From Micromonospora lupini str. Lupac 08 (GTDB lineage Bacteria; Actinomycetota; Actinomycetes; Mycobacteriales; Micromonosporaceae), in assembly GCF_000297395.2 (NCBI RefSeq), contig NZ_HF570108.1, positions 2,077,715 through 2,141,714 of the forward strand: 64,000 nt of DNA. The letters are read 5' to 3'. Positions 57,323 to 64,000 of this stretch are shown here, piece by piece; the stretch's first letter is position 1; each line of letters starts with the position of its first letter. The notes under the pieces are model-generated. The model did not search any database and was not told the DNA's origin. It saw nothing but the letters and a program-made list of their open reading frames with translations. The translations under genes and the position numbers were made by a program.

Positions 57323-58656
57323 GACGTGGTCACCAGGATCGGCACCAGCGCCCGACCGGTCGGCAGCGGACCCAGCGCCTTGCCCAGGATCGCCCCGACC
57401 GCCTTGAGCGGGTCGGCCACCCGCATGGCGTGCCCCCGGGTGGGGGAGGTGGTCAGCAGGTCACCGGGCCGCACCGCGCCGTGCGTCGCGTCGACCAGGC
57501 AGTAGACCTTGCCGGCCAGGGCCAGCGGCCGACGCTGGTCGCTGTCCGGACGCCGGTCCAGCACCATCGCCGGGGCGAAGCTGCCGGCTCCGGAGACCAC
57601 GCCGGCCACCGCGCTGTCGTACGGCTTGTCGGCCAGTTCCAGCGCGCCGGTCTCGCCGATGACCAGCACCGCGCCCGGGATCGCCGAGTGCAGGTGGCCG
57701 GCCGCGACGTCGAACTCCTCGGCCAGGTCGGCGTTGCTGAGCGAGATGTCGCCGTGCACACCGTCGATGACCACCGTGTACGCCCGGGTGTCCGGGTTGG
57801 CGAAGGACATCGAGCTCTGGTCGCCGCTGATCCCGACGGTGTACGTGCGGGTCTTGCTGTGGCAGAACTTGATGTGGTTGTTCGTGCCGTCCAGGTCGAC
57901 CTGGTTCGCCGCGACGATCTTCGAGCTGACCGCGTTCGTCGCGGACATGTTTGTCGCCGTGACGCTGGGGCTGTTCAGGTTGTTGGCCGCCCACAGGTCA
58001 CCCGTCGTGCCGTTGAGCAGCAGTTTGTACTGCCGCGTGTCGGGGTGGGCGAAGGACATCGAGCTGTGCTCGCCGTCGATGCCGACGGTGTAGGTGCGGG
58101 TCTTGCTGTGGCAGAACTTGATGTGGTTGTTCGGGCCGTCCAGGTCGACCTGGTTGGCGCTGAGGCTCCGGCTGTTGACGTTGTTGGCCGCCCACAGGTT
58201 GCCGTTCTGCCCGTCCAGGATCGTCGTGTACGCGCGCTTGTCGTTCGCCAGGCTGATGGTGCTGGTGCCGCCGTTCATCCCGATCGTGTACGCGCGGGTC
58301 GTGAAGTTGGTGAGCACCAGGCCGTTGTCGGCGCCGTCGAGCACGACGGCCCGGGCGGCGACGGTGTCGGCGGTGATGGTCGTCGGCGGGGCCGGCGTCG
58401 GCGTGGCCGGTGCCGCTTGGGCGTCACCCTTGGCGACCGGCGCCGCCGTGGCGGGTGGTCCCTCGGCGCGCTGCGCCTGCTCCGCCTGGCGGGCCTGCTC
58501 GGGTACCCGCAGCGGCGGCGGTGCCGGCGCGGCGATGTCCGCCCGGGCCGGCGTGTCGTCGGTCCGCTGCGGCGGCGTGATCGGTGTCGTGGTGGGCCGG
58601 ACGATCGCCTCGGCGCTGTCCGGGCTGCTGGCCTTCGCGGCCTCGTTGCTTGTCAT
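57319..58656 (-). CDS. Repeat protein with phage-tail/peptidase-G2-like C-terminal domain
   Basis: 445 residues. The N-terminus (1-95) is Pro/Ala-rich and disordered. The centre (about 100-310) holds imperfect repeats such as LWAANN, VDLDG-NNHIKFCHSKTRTYTV and SSMSFA-PDTR, apparently a beta-helical fibre. The C-terminal part (about 320-445) contains LALAGKVYCLVDA, GDLLTTSPTRGHAM and AVGAILGKALGPL, as in tail-fibre end domains with peptidase-G2-like chaperone modules. It heads the operon with the two membrane-anchored paralogues, which might hold it at the membrane (inference). ATG 58656; the frame is open to 58701. Confidence 0.72.
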   Translation of the reverse strand: MTSNEAAKASSPDSAEAIVRPTTTPITPPQRTDDTPARADIAAPAPPPLRVPEQARQAEQAQRAEGPPATAAPVAKGDAQAAPATPTPAPPTTITADTVAARAVVLDGADNGLVLTNFTTRAYTIGMNGGTSTISLANDKRAYTTILDGQNGNLWAANNVNSRSLSANQVDLDGPNNHIKFCHSKTRTYTVGIDGEHSSMSFAHPDTRQYKLLLNGTTGDLWAANNLNSPSVTATNMSATNAVSSKIVAANQVDLDGTNNHIKFCHSKTRTYTVGISGDQSSMSFANPDTRAYTVVIDGVHGDISLSNADLAEEFDVAAGHLHSAIPGAVLVIGETGALELADKPYDSAVAGVVSGAGSFAPAMVLDRRPDSDQRRPLALAGKVYCLVDATHGAVRPGDLLTTSPTRGHAMRVADPLKAVGAILGKALGPLPTGRALVPILVTTS

Positions 58657-58757
58657 GTGTCCATTGCAGCGGCCGGCCGGCCACCGATCGTCCGCACTCA
58701 CTACGTAGCTTGGTCCGCTCGACTACGCAGTGGCCGGCGGCGGCGTACGCTGCCGCG

Positions 58758-59288
58758 ATGACCGCAGCGCGCCGCATCCTGATCTACGGGGTGTACGGCG
58801 CCGGCAAGTCCACTCTGGCCGCACGGTTGGCGCAGCGTCTCGGGTTGCCGTGGTATCCGGTGGACGACCTGCTGTGGCTGCCGGGATGGGTCGAGGTGCC
58901 GGTCGCCGAGCAGCGCCGCCGGATCGAGGAGATCTGCCGCCGGGACACCTGGATCATCGACGGCGCGTACCACGGCTGGCGGGACGTGCCGTTGGCGCGT
59001 GCCGACCTGGTCGTTGCCCTGGACTACCCGCGGTGGCGTTCGTTCTGGCGGTTGCTCCGCCGGACGCTGCGCCGCCTGGGCACCGGCGAGATGATCTGCA
59101 ACGGGAACCGCGAATCACTGGGCAGTGTGCTGTCCGGGGACTCGATCCTGCTCTGGCACGTCGCCGCGTTCGGCCGGGCACGGCGGCGGATGCGCGCCTG
59201 GCAGGCCGATCCGGCCGGGCCGCCGGTGCTGCTGTTCGCGAACCCGGCGGCCCTGGACGACTGGCTGGCGGGCCTGCCGACCCGCTGA
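58758..59288 (+). CDS. P-loop kinase, adenylate kinase-like (FlaR type)
   Basis: A 176-residue NTPase with Walker A GVYGAGKS (11-18), the lid-side DTWIIDGAYHGWRDV and ALDYPRWRSFWRLLRR. This is the pattern of small adenylate-kinase-related or topology-modulation proteins. Substrate unknown. ATG 58758; divergent from the operon to its left. Confidence 0.83.
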   Translation: MTAARRILIYGVYGAGKSTLAARLAQRLGLPWYPVDDLLWLPGWVEVPVAEQRRRIEEICRRDTWIIDGAYHGWRDVPLARADLVVALDYPRWRSFWRLLRRTLRRLGTGEMICNGNRESLGSVLSGDSILLWHVAAFGRARRRMRAWQADPAGPPVLLFANPAALDDWLAGLPTR

Positions 59289-59369
59289 CGGAGCTACCGC
59301 CGTCGCCCAGCTGGCCTGTGGCGGCACCCCGGACGGCCAACCGGAGCCGACGCCGCGACCCGCGTCCTT

Positions 59370-59430
59370 GATCGGTGGCAGCTGAGCAACTCGACACGCC
59401 CCGCACCGCCCTGCTGAGCTGCCACCGATC
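59370..59430. repeat. Long inverted repeat in the 59289-59593 gap
   Basis: Arms 59370-59388 and 59412-59430 are complementary at 18 of 19 positions with a 23-nt loop. It lies between two convergent genes whose own gap holds a better terminator on the right. It may terminate the kinase transcript. No gene is supported in this 305-bp stretch. Confidence 0.6.
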
Positions 59431-59555
59431 GCCGCGCCGGCTCCCGTCCGACGAGTCGGCGCCGTCCGTGAACGAGGGCAGCGCCGACCCGGTCGCCGAC
59501 GCGACGCAGCTTGCCGCATACGCCTGGGCGACCGCCCGCAAACCGATGTCGATCG

Positions 59556-59588
59556 GGGCCCGGCCGGCAGGTCACACCGGCCGGGCCC
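59556..59588 (-). terminator. Terminator hairpin of the ice-binding-like gene
   Basis: GGGCCCGGCCGG (59556-59567) and CCGGCCGGGCCC (59577-59588), perfect 12-bp stem, 5 bp after the stop codon of the minus-strand gene. Confidence 0.75.
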
Positions 59589-59593
59589 GTCGA

Positions 59594-60766
59594 TCAGGAG
59601 GCCTGCGACCGTCGACGACGCGCGAGGAAGAGCGCGAGCCCGCCCAGGGCGACAAGCACACTTCCCATGCTCGTCATGGCAGGTACCACGCCGCTGCCGG
59701 TGACCGGCAGGACGTTCTGGCCCGACCTGTCGCGTGCGTCAGGTGCGCCTGACCTACCGGGGGCGCCGGGTGCCCCAGGGCTGCCGGGCGCTCCGGTGCG
59801 CCGGGGCTGCCGGGTGCGCCTGGGCGTGCCGGGCGCGTCCTGGGCGTGCCGGGCGCGTCCTCGGGCCGTGCCGGGCGCTCCTGGGCTGCCGGGGGCGCCA
59901 GGGCTGCCGGGCGCTCCTGGGCTGCCGGGGGCGCCGGGGCTGCCGGGTGCTCCGGGGCTACCGGGTGGGCCGGAGGGCCCCGCTGGTCCGGTGGGGCCGG
60001 TCGGTCCGGTCGGTCCGGGTGGACCTGTCGGCCCGGCGCACACCGGTGCGGAGATGGTGTTGGTGTCGAGGGTGACGGCGGCGGTTCGTGCCAGCGCGCG
60101 GCCCTGCAGGGTCGCGCCCGTGGCCATCGTGATCGCGGCCTGGGCCATGATGGTGCCCACGAAGGTGGTGCTCGTGCCGATCGTCGCCGAGCTGCCGACC
60201 TGCCAGAACACGTTGCAGGCCGACGCTCCGTTGATCAGGACGACGCTGCTGCTCGACGCCGTCGTCAGCGACGAGTCGATCTGGAAGATGAACACGGCCG
60301 CGGGGTTGCCCTGACCGTTGAGGGTGAGTGCCCCGGTGAGTTGCGCGGCTCCGATCCGGTAGACGCCCGCGTTGAGTGTGTTACCCCCGAGTTCCGCGGG
60401 CAGGATGGTGAACGGGGTCCGGCCGGCGGCGTCGTTGTACGCAGTGGTCAGGTCGCTCTGGGCCTGGAGCGCCACCGCGTCGCCGAGGTGGATCTCACCA
60501 CCGATGGTCGCCGTTTCGAAGCCCGAGGCGGCGCTGCCCGGGAATCTGCCGAGACTCTGGGCGAGGAAGCTCGGGCCGGTGTTGGTCGGTTCGGCTCCGG
60601 CCAGGACGGAGAAGTTGCCTGCCGTCCCCAGTCCCACCGGGGCGTCGGCCGCGTTGGCGGCGGTCGAGCTGAAGAGGAGCAGGCTGGCTGCCACGGCGAC
60701 GGCCGCGCAGGCGCCGAGGGCCGGTAGGACCGCCCGCCGGAGAAGACGAATGGGTCGTGCTGTCAC
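59594..60766 (-). CDS. Sortase-anchored ice-binding-like (DUF3494) protein with collagen repeats
   Basis: 390 residues. The signal peptide covers about 1-40. A DUF3494 beta-helix follows (about 43-245; [55 protein letters not shown]). A collagen-like Gly-X-Y stalk (about 247-345) leads to LPVTG (353-357), a hydrophobic span and a basic RRRR tail, a sortase signal. The stalk is interrupted by about 25 scrambled residues. DUF3494 proteins bind ice in cold-adapted bacteria, but many act as surface adhesins. GTG 60766 follows GGAGG. Confidence 0.88.
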   Translation of the reverse strand: MTARPIRLLRRAVLPALGACAAVAVAASLLLFSSTAANAADAPVGLGTAGNFSVLAGAEPTNTGPSFLAQSLGRFPGSAASGFETATIGGEIHLGDAVALQAQSDLTTAYNDAAGRTPFTILPAELGGNTLNAGVYRIGAAQLTGALTLNGQGNPAAVFIFQIDSSLTTASSSSVVLINGASACNVFWQVGSSATIGTSTTFVGTIMAQAAITMATGATLQGRALARTAAVTLDTNTISAPVCAGPTGPPGPTGPTGPTGPAGPSGPPGSPGAPGSPGAPGSPGAPGSPGAPGSPGAPGTARGRARHAQDAPGTPRRTRQPRRTGAPGSPGAPGAPGRSGAPDARDRSGQNVLPVTGSGVVPAMTSMGSVLVALGGLALFLARRRRSQAS

Positions 60767-60954
60767 AAAATCAACCTCCGTGCAGAAACTCGCAGGAGGC
60801 GTGACGCGTCCTGCGCAGAACGGCCTGGTGAGACGGCCGGGTGCGCTGACCACCACAACATGCGATCGGACGATATGCCGTGAAAACGGGACAATAATGG
60901 GTAAACGCGAGATCGGAAGGGCTCGCATTCGCGTCCTCCACAGAGGCCGGACGC

Positions 60955-61605
60955 TCAGTGCAGCCGCTGCTCCGGCAGGGTCGCCCGGCCCAGCACGCAC
61001 GGCGAGGAGGGGCTGGAACTGGAGGCCGGGAACCGGAAACGACGCAGCTCGTCGATGGCGAACCCGGCCGTCCGGATGGCAGCGGTGGTGTCGCGGCCGG
61101 TGTGGCAGCCGGCGAACAGTCTGGGCCAGACCGTGGCGTCGGACAGCCGTTGGACCCGGCGTAGACGGCCGGGCTCCTCGGCGGCGACGTGCTCGAAGAA
61201 GCGCAGCTGCCCGCCCGGGCGTAGCACGCGGCGGATCTCGGCGAGCGCGGCCGACTGGTCGGGCACGGTGCACAACACCAACGCGACAACGGCGGCGTCG
61301 AATTCACCCTCTCCGGCGGGCAACGCCTCGGCCAGGCCGTCGACGACAGTGACCGGCACCGGTGCGGCCGGTGCGGCCCGGACGGCGGCGGCACGCAGTC
61401 GTCGCTCCGGCTCCACCGCGACGACCTCGGTCACCGTCGGTGGGTAGTGGGCGAACATGCGGCCGTTGCCGGCACCGACCTCGATCACCCGGCCGGTCAG
61501 GCCGGCGGCCAGGTCACGGCGGAACGCGGCGGTGCCGGCGCGGTCCATGGCGACAGAGAGCCGCTCGTAGACCCGGGCGAACACCGGGTGGGACACCGCG
61601 GCCAC
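60955..61605 (-). CDS. Class I SAM-dependent methyltransferase
   Basis: 216 residues. Motif [13 protein letters not shown], acidic VAVEPE, and motif [17 protein letters not shown] with [13 protein letters not shown] are all present, the Methyltransf_11/UbiE-like type. The N-terminal [13 protein letters not shown] is typical of a small actinobacterial family. The GTG at 61605 has GGAGG five bases upstream; a second GTG at 61596 is possible. Acceptor unknown; perhaps a lipid or thiol. Confidence 0.86.
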   Translation of the reverse strand: MAAVSHPVFARVYERLSVAMDRAGTAAFRRDLAAGLTGRVIEVGAGNGRMFAHYPPTVTEVVAVEPERRLRAAAVRAAPAAPVPVTVVDGLAEALPAGEGEFDAAVVALVLCTVPDQSAALAEIRRVLRPGGQLRFFEHVAAEEPGRLRRVQRLSDATVWPRLFAGCHTGRDTTAAIRTAGFAIDELRRFRFPASSSSPSSPCVLGRATLPEQRLH

Positions 61606-61789
61606 GTCGACCTCCAGAGGTGAGCGGGGCTGCTGCCGAGGGCAGGCCGCCCTCGACGAGGACGCTACCCAGGCCGCCGGACGACCACAATCATGACCGG
61701 CGATGTCCGCGCGCCGGCGTTTCGTGCTCCGTAGGCTGGTTTCGTCCTGCGGCTCGGCGTATCGCACGTAGACGGGAAGTGGTTCGGCC

Positions 61790-62539
61790 ATGAAGATCGT
61801 CGTCGTCGGCGGCAGTGGTCTCATCGGCTCCAAGGTCGTGCACAACCTTGGCGAGCAGGGCCACGAGGCGGTGGCGGCGTCGCCCAAGACGGGCGTGAAC
61901 ACGCTTACCGGCGACGGGGTGGCCGAGGTGCTCGACGGCGCCGACGTCGTCGTCGACGTGTCGAACTCCCCGTCGTTCGAGGACGCCGCCGTGCGGGAGT
62001 TCTTCGAGACGTCGACGCGCACCCTCCTCGCCGCCGCGGCGACTGCCGGCGTGGGGCACCACGTGGTGCTCTCCATCGTCGGCTCCGACCGCCTCCCGGA
62101 CAGCGGGTACATGCGGGCGAAGGTCGCGCAGGAGAAGCTCGTCGCCGCGTCCGGACTGCCGTACTCGGTGGTCCACGCGACCCAGTTCTTCGAGTTCGTC
62201 CAGGGCATCGTCGACGCCGCCACCGACGGCGACACGGTACGGCTGGCGCCGGTGTTCATCCAGCCGATGGCGGCGGACGACGTCGCGACCGAGGTGACCG
62301 CGGTCGCGGTCGGCGCGCCGGTGAACGGTGTGGTCGAGATCGCGGGCCCGGAACAGTTCCGCCTCGACGAGCTGGGCCGGTCCGTTCTGGCCGCCCGTGA
62401 CGATTCCCGCGCGGTGGTGACCGACCCCGACGCCCGGTACTTCGGCGCCACGCTGGGCGTGCGCTCACTCGTCCCCGCCGACGGCGCCCGCATCGCCGCC
62501 ACACGGCTGGACGAGTGGCGCGCCCGGACGGCGCGGTAA
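61790..62539 (+). CDS. NAD(P)-binding SDR/NmrA-like oxidoreductase
   Basis: 249 residues with an N-terminal Rossmann motif MKIVVVGGSGLIGSKV and the atypical-SDR features SIVGSD, YMRAKVAQEKLV and YSVVHATQFFEFV. Likely binds NADP(H). The family includes quinone oxidoreductase and redox-sensor proteins. Start at ATG 61790. Seven bases separate its stop from the stop of the convergent membrane-protein gene. Confidence 0.87.
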   Translation: MKIVVVGGSGLIGSKVVHNLGEQGHEAVAASPKTGVNTLTGDGVAEVLDGADVVVDVSNSPSFEDAAVREFFETSTRTLLAAAATAGVGHHVVLSIVGSDRLPDSGYMRAKVAQEKLVAASGLPYSVVHATQFFEFVQGIVDAATDGDTVRLAPVFIQPMAADDVATEVTAVAVGAPVNGVVEIAGPEQFRLDELGRSVLAARDDSRAVVTDPDARYFGATLGVRSLVPADGARIAATRLDEWRARTAR

Positions 62540-62546
62540 TCCACCG

Positions 62547-64000
62547 TCACGTGGGCGTGGTGCCTGGGTCCTGCCGCAGGCGCTGCGCCAACTCCCGTAC
62601 CGCCTCGACGAATCGCTCGTCGGACTCGGACCGCCAGTGCCCCTGGATCGGTGGGGGAACGCTGTCGCCCGGTGGCGTCACCACGTCGCTGGGATCGCGC
62701 TCCCGGCGGTCCACCGCCGCGGCCGGATCACCCTCGGACGTCCCTGACTCCCGGTCGGGAAAGACACGCCCGCCGATCGGATCGGTGTCGCGCCAGAGGT
62801 TCACCCACCGCCAGCCGACCCGGCGGCCGATCTCGTGCAGCACCGCGTCGTCGATGTACGCGGGAAACAGTCGCGCGTAGAGCCGGCACAGCGGTGAGCC
62901 GTGCGTGAGCAGCGCGATCCGGCTGCCGATCCGGGGCGGTAACTGGAGTACGGCCGCGGCGAGCAGGACCGAACCGTGGCTGTGTCCGGAGAGCAGCACG
63001 GCGTCACCGCGCTCGACCAGGTAGGTGATGCGTCGCGTCAACTCCGGCACGGCCCGCTCGGCGTAGCAGGGCGGCGCGAACGGGTGGGCGGCCCGGGGCC
63101 AGAAGGTCCCGAGGTCCCAGATGACGCCGACGTGCCGCCGGAACCCCTCGGTGCGGTAGGCGAAGACTCCGCCGAGGACCAGGCCGAGGAGGGCCGCCGC
63201 TTTCGCCCAGCTGGCGAACGCGATGCTGAAGGTGATCGCGTCGGACGGCAACCGGGCGTACCGCTCGACGACGTCGCCCGGAAACAGCCCCAGCAGATCG
63301 AGGGTGGTGGTGGCGGAGCCGATCCCGGCGAGACAGCCGAAGATCACGGCCAGCAGCACCAGGCGTTCGGTGAATCTGGCTCGCGCCAGCGCGTCACGGA
63401 CCTGGCGCAGTCGCGGTGCGGCCTCCGCCGGCGCGTTCGGGTAGTCGCGCGCGATGATCGCCGCCGCCGCACGGCGGCGGCCGGGGCGGGAGACGATGAC
63501 GACCAGGCCGGCGACGAGCACCGTGACCACCGCGGTGCGGAGAAAACCGAAGGTCGCCCAGGTGTACGCCCGGGGCGGGCCGGTCGTGATGCCCTCCCCG
63601 GTCGGCAGGTCGCGGTCGAGGTAGTCCGCCACCCGGTAGACGAGCTCGGCGGAGTACGCCACCGCCGTGCTGATCCCCGTGGCGGCGATGACAAGCGCTC
63701 CCAGCCCGAACAGCGGGCTGCCTCTGCGCCGCCAGAGCAGGACGACACCGAGAGCGGCCAGCAGTGTCGTCTGGGCGGAGAACAGCCAGATCAGGGTGGC
63801 GTCGTAGCCGGGCAGGGCATCCACCTCGTGCCAGGTGGCGGTGCTGGTCAGCACATGGGCCACGACCACGACGGTCAGGGCGATCGCAGTCGTCCGGAGG
63901 GCGGTGGTGATCGCGTCGAGCCGCCGGTCGGTGGGGGATCGATCGATCAGCGGTGGCGTGCAGAGCAGCACCACGCAGGCCGCCAGGAGCACGCCGGTGG
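62547..64000 (-). CDS. Membrane protein with lipase-like GHSHG domain (5' end outside window)
   Basis: At least 481 residues are visible; the frame stays open past a GTG at 63992 to the window edge. At least seven hydrophobic segments occupy the first 280 residues. They are followed by a soluble domain with LSGHSHGSVLLAAAVL, a serine-hydrolase elbow with His before and after the Ser, and a possible acid in WRDTDPIGGRV. The tail is Asp/Arg/Pro-rich. No named family recognised; the combination suggests a membrane-tethered lipase or esterase. Confidence 0.78.
   Translation of the reverse strand, partial: TGVLLAACVVLLCTPPLIDRSPTDRRLDAITTALRTTAIALTVVVVAHVLTSTATWHEVDALPGYDATLIWLFSAQTTLLAALGVVLLWRRRGSPLFGLGALVIAATGISTAVAYSAELVYRVADYLDRDLPTGEGITTGPPRAYTWATFGFLRTAVVTVLVAGLVVIVSRPGRRRAAAAIIARDYPNAPAEAAPRLRQVRDALARARFTERLVLLAVIFGCLAGIGSATTTLDLLGLFPGDVVERYARLPSDAITFSIAFASWAKAAALLGLVLGGVFAYRTEGFRRHVGVIWDLGTFWPRAAHPFAPPCYAERAVPELTRRITYLVERGDAVLLSGHSHGSVLLAAAVLQLPPRIGSRIALLTHGSPLCRLYARLFPAYIDDAVLHEIGRRVGWRWVNLWRDTDPIGGRVFPDRESGTSEGDPAAAVDRRERDPSDVVTPPGDSVPPPIQGHWRSESDERFVEAVRELAQRLRQDPGTTPT

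Overview
The window is high-GC actinobacterial DNA, with GTG and TTG starts, dense overlapping operons and near-perfect GC-rich hairpins between convergent genes. The gene set fits a Micromonospora-like soil actinomycete: many secreted CBM2/CBM13 hydrolases, a mycothiol-type PIG-L deacetylase, an Rph rifamycin phosphotransferase and an ABC importer without its own ATPase. The genus is an inference. I see no tRNA, rRNA, IS element or CRISPR array.

Region 1 (1-9.1 kb) carries a truncated rph gene with a rifamycin-associated element, two alpha/beta hydrolases, an alpha-galactosidase (GH27-CBM13), an SGNH esterase and an ECF42-type sigma factor with its DGPF partner. Region 2 (9.2-35.2 kb) is a plant-polysaccharide island: GH43, GH95-CBM2, a LacI regulator, a GH63-like enzyme with a three-gene sugar importer, a clan GH-A enzyme with CBM13, two GH54 arabinofuranosidases with different binding modules, a CE1-type esterase-CBM2 and a GH59-CBM13. 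Two operator families tie these genes together. One is TGCGAA-TCGA-TTCGCA-like, beside HrdB-type promoters of the importer, the GH-A gene and the first GH54 gene and in front of lacI. The other is ATGTTA-NCGN-TAACAG-like, upstream of GH43, GH95, CE1 and the second GH54. A TetR/MFS pair and a PAP2 membrane protein sit inside this island.

Region 3 (35.8-44.9 kb) is the most unusual part. A small EACC1-like protein precedes a 1451-residue protein that joins a caspase-like protease to four FtsK/EccC-type ATPase modules. Facing it is a five-gene operon coding for a zinc-ribbon membrane protein, a multi-pass membrane protein, a 119-residue protein and two small helical proteins, one with a W-x-x-G turn. 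The multi-pass protein ends with, and the 119-residue protein begins with, the same roughly 21-residue N/G/Q-rich motif. That is the layout expected of prion-like (amyloid) signalling partners. I interpret the locus as an undescribed conflict or cell-death system built on type VII secretion parts.

Region 4 (45.2-64 kb) holds an XRE regulator divergent from a type I methionine aminopeptidase, a two-component system with a DUF418 protein, a PIG-L deacetylase, an epoxide-hydrolase-like enzyme, an overlapping rtcB-prfH pair (RNA ligase plus release factor H, rRNA-damage repair), a LAL-type LuxR regulator, a three-gene operon of unknown function, a cell-wall-anchored ice-binding-like protein with collagen repeats, and several housekeeping-type enzymes. 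A membrane protein with a lipase-like GHSHG motif runs off the right edge.
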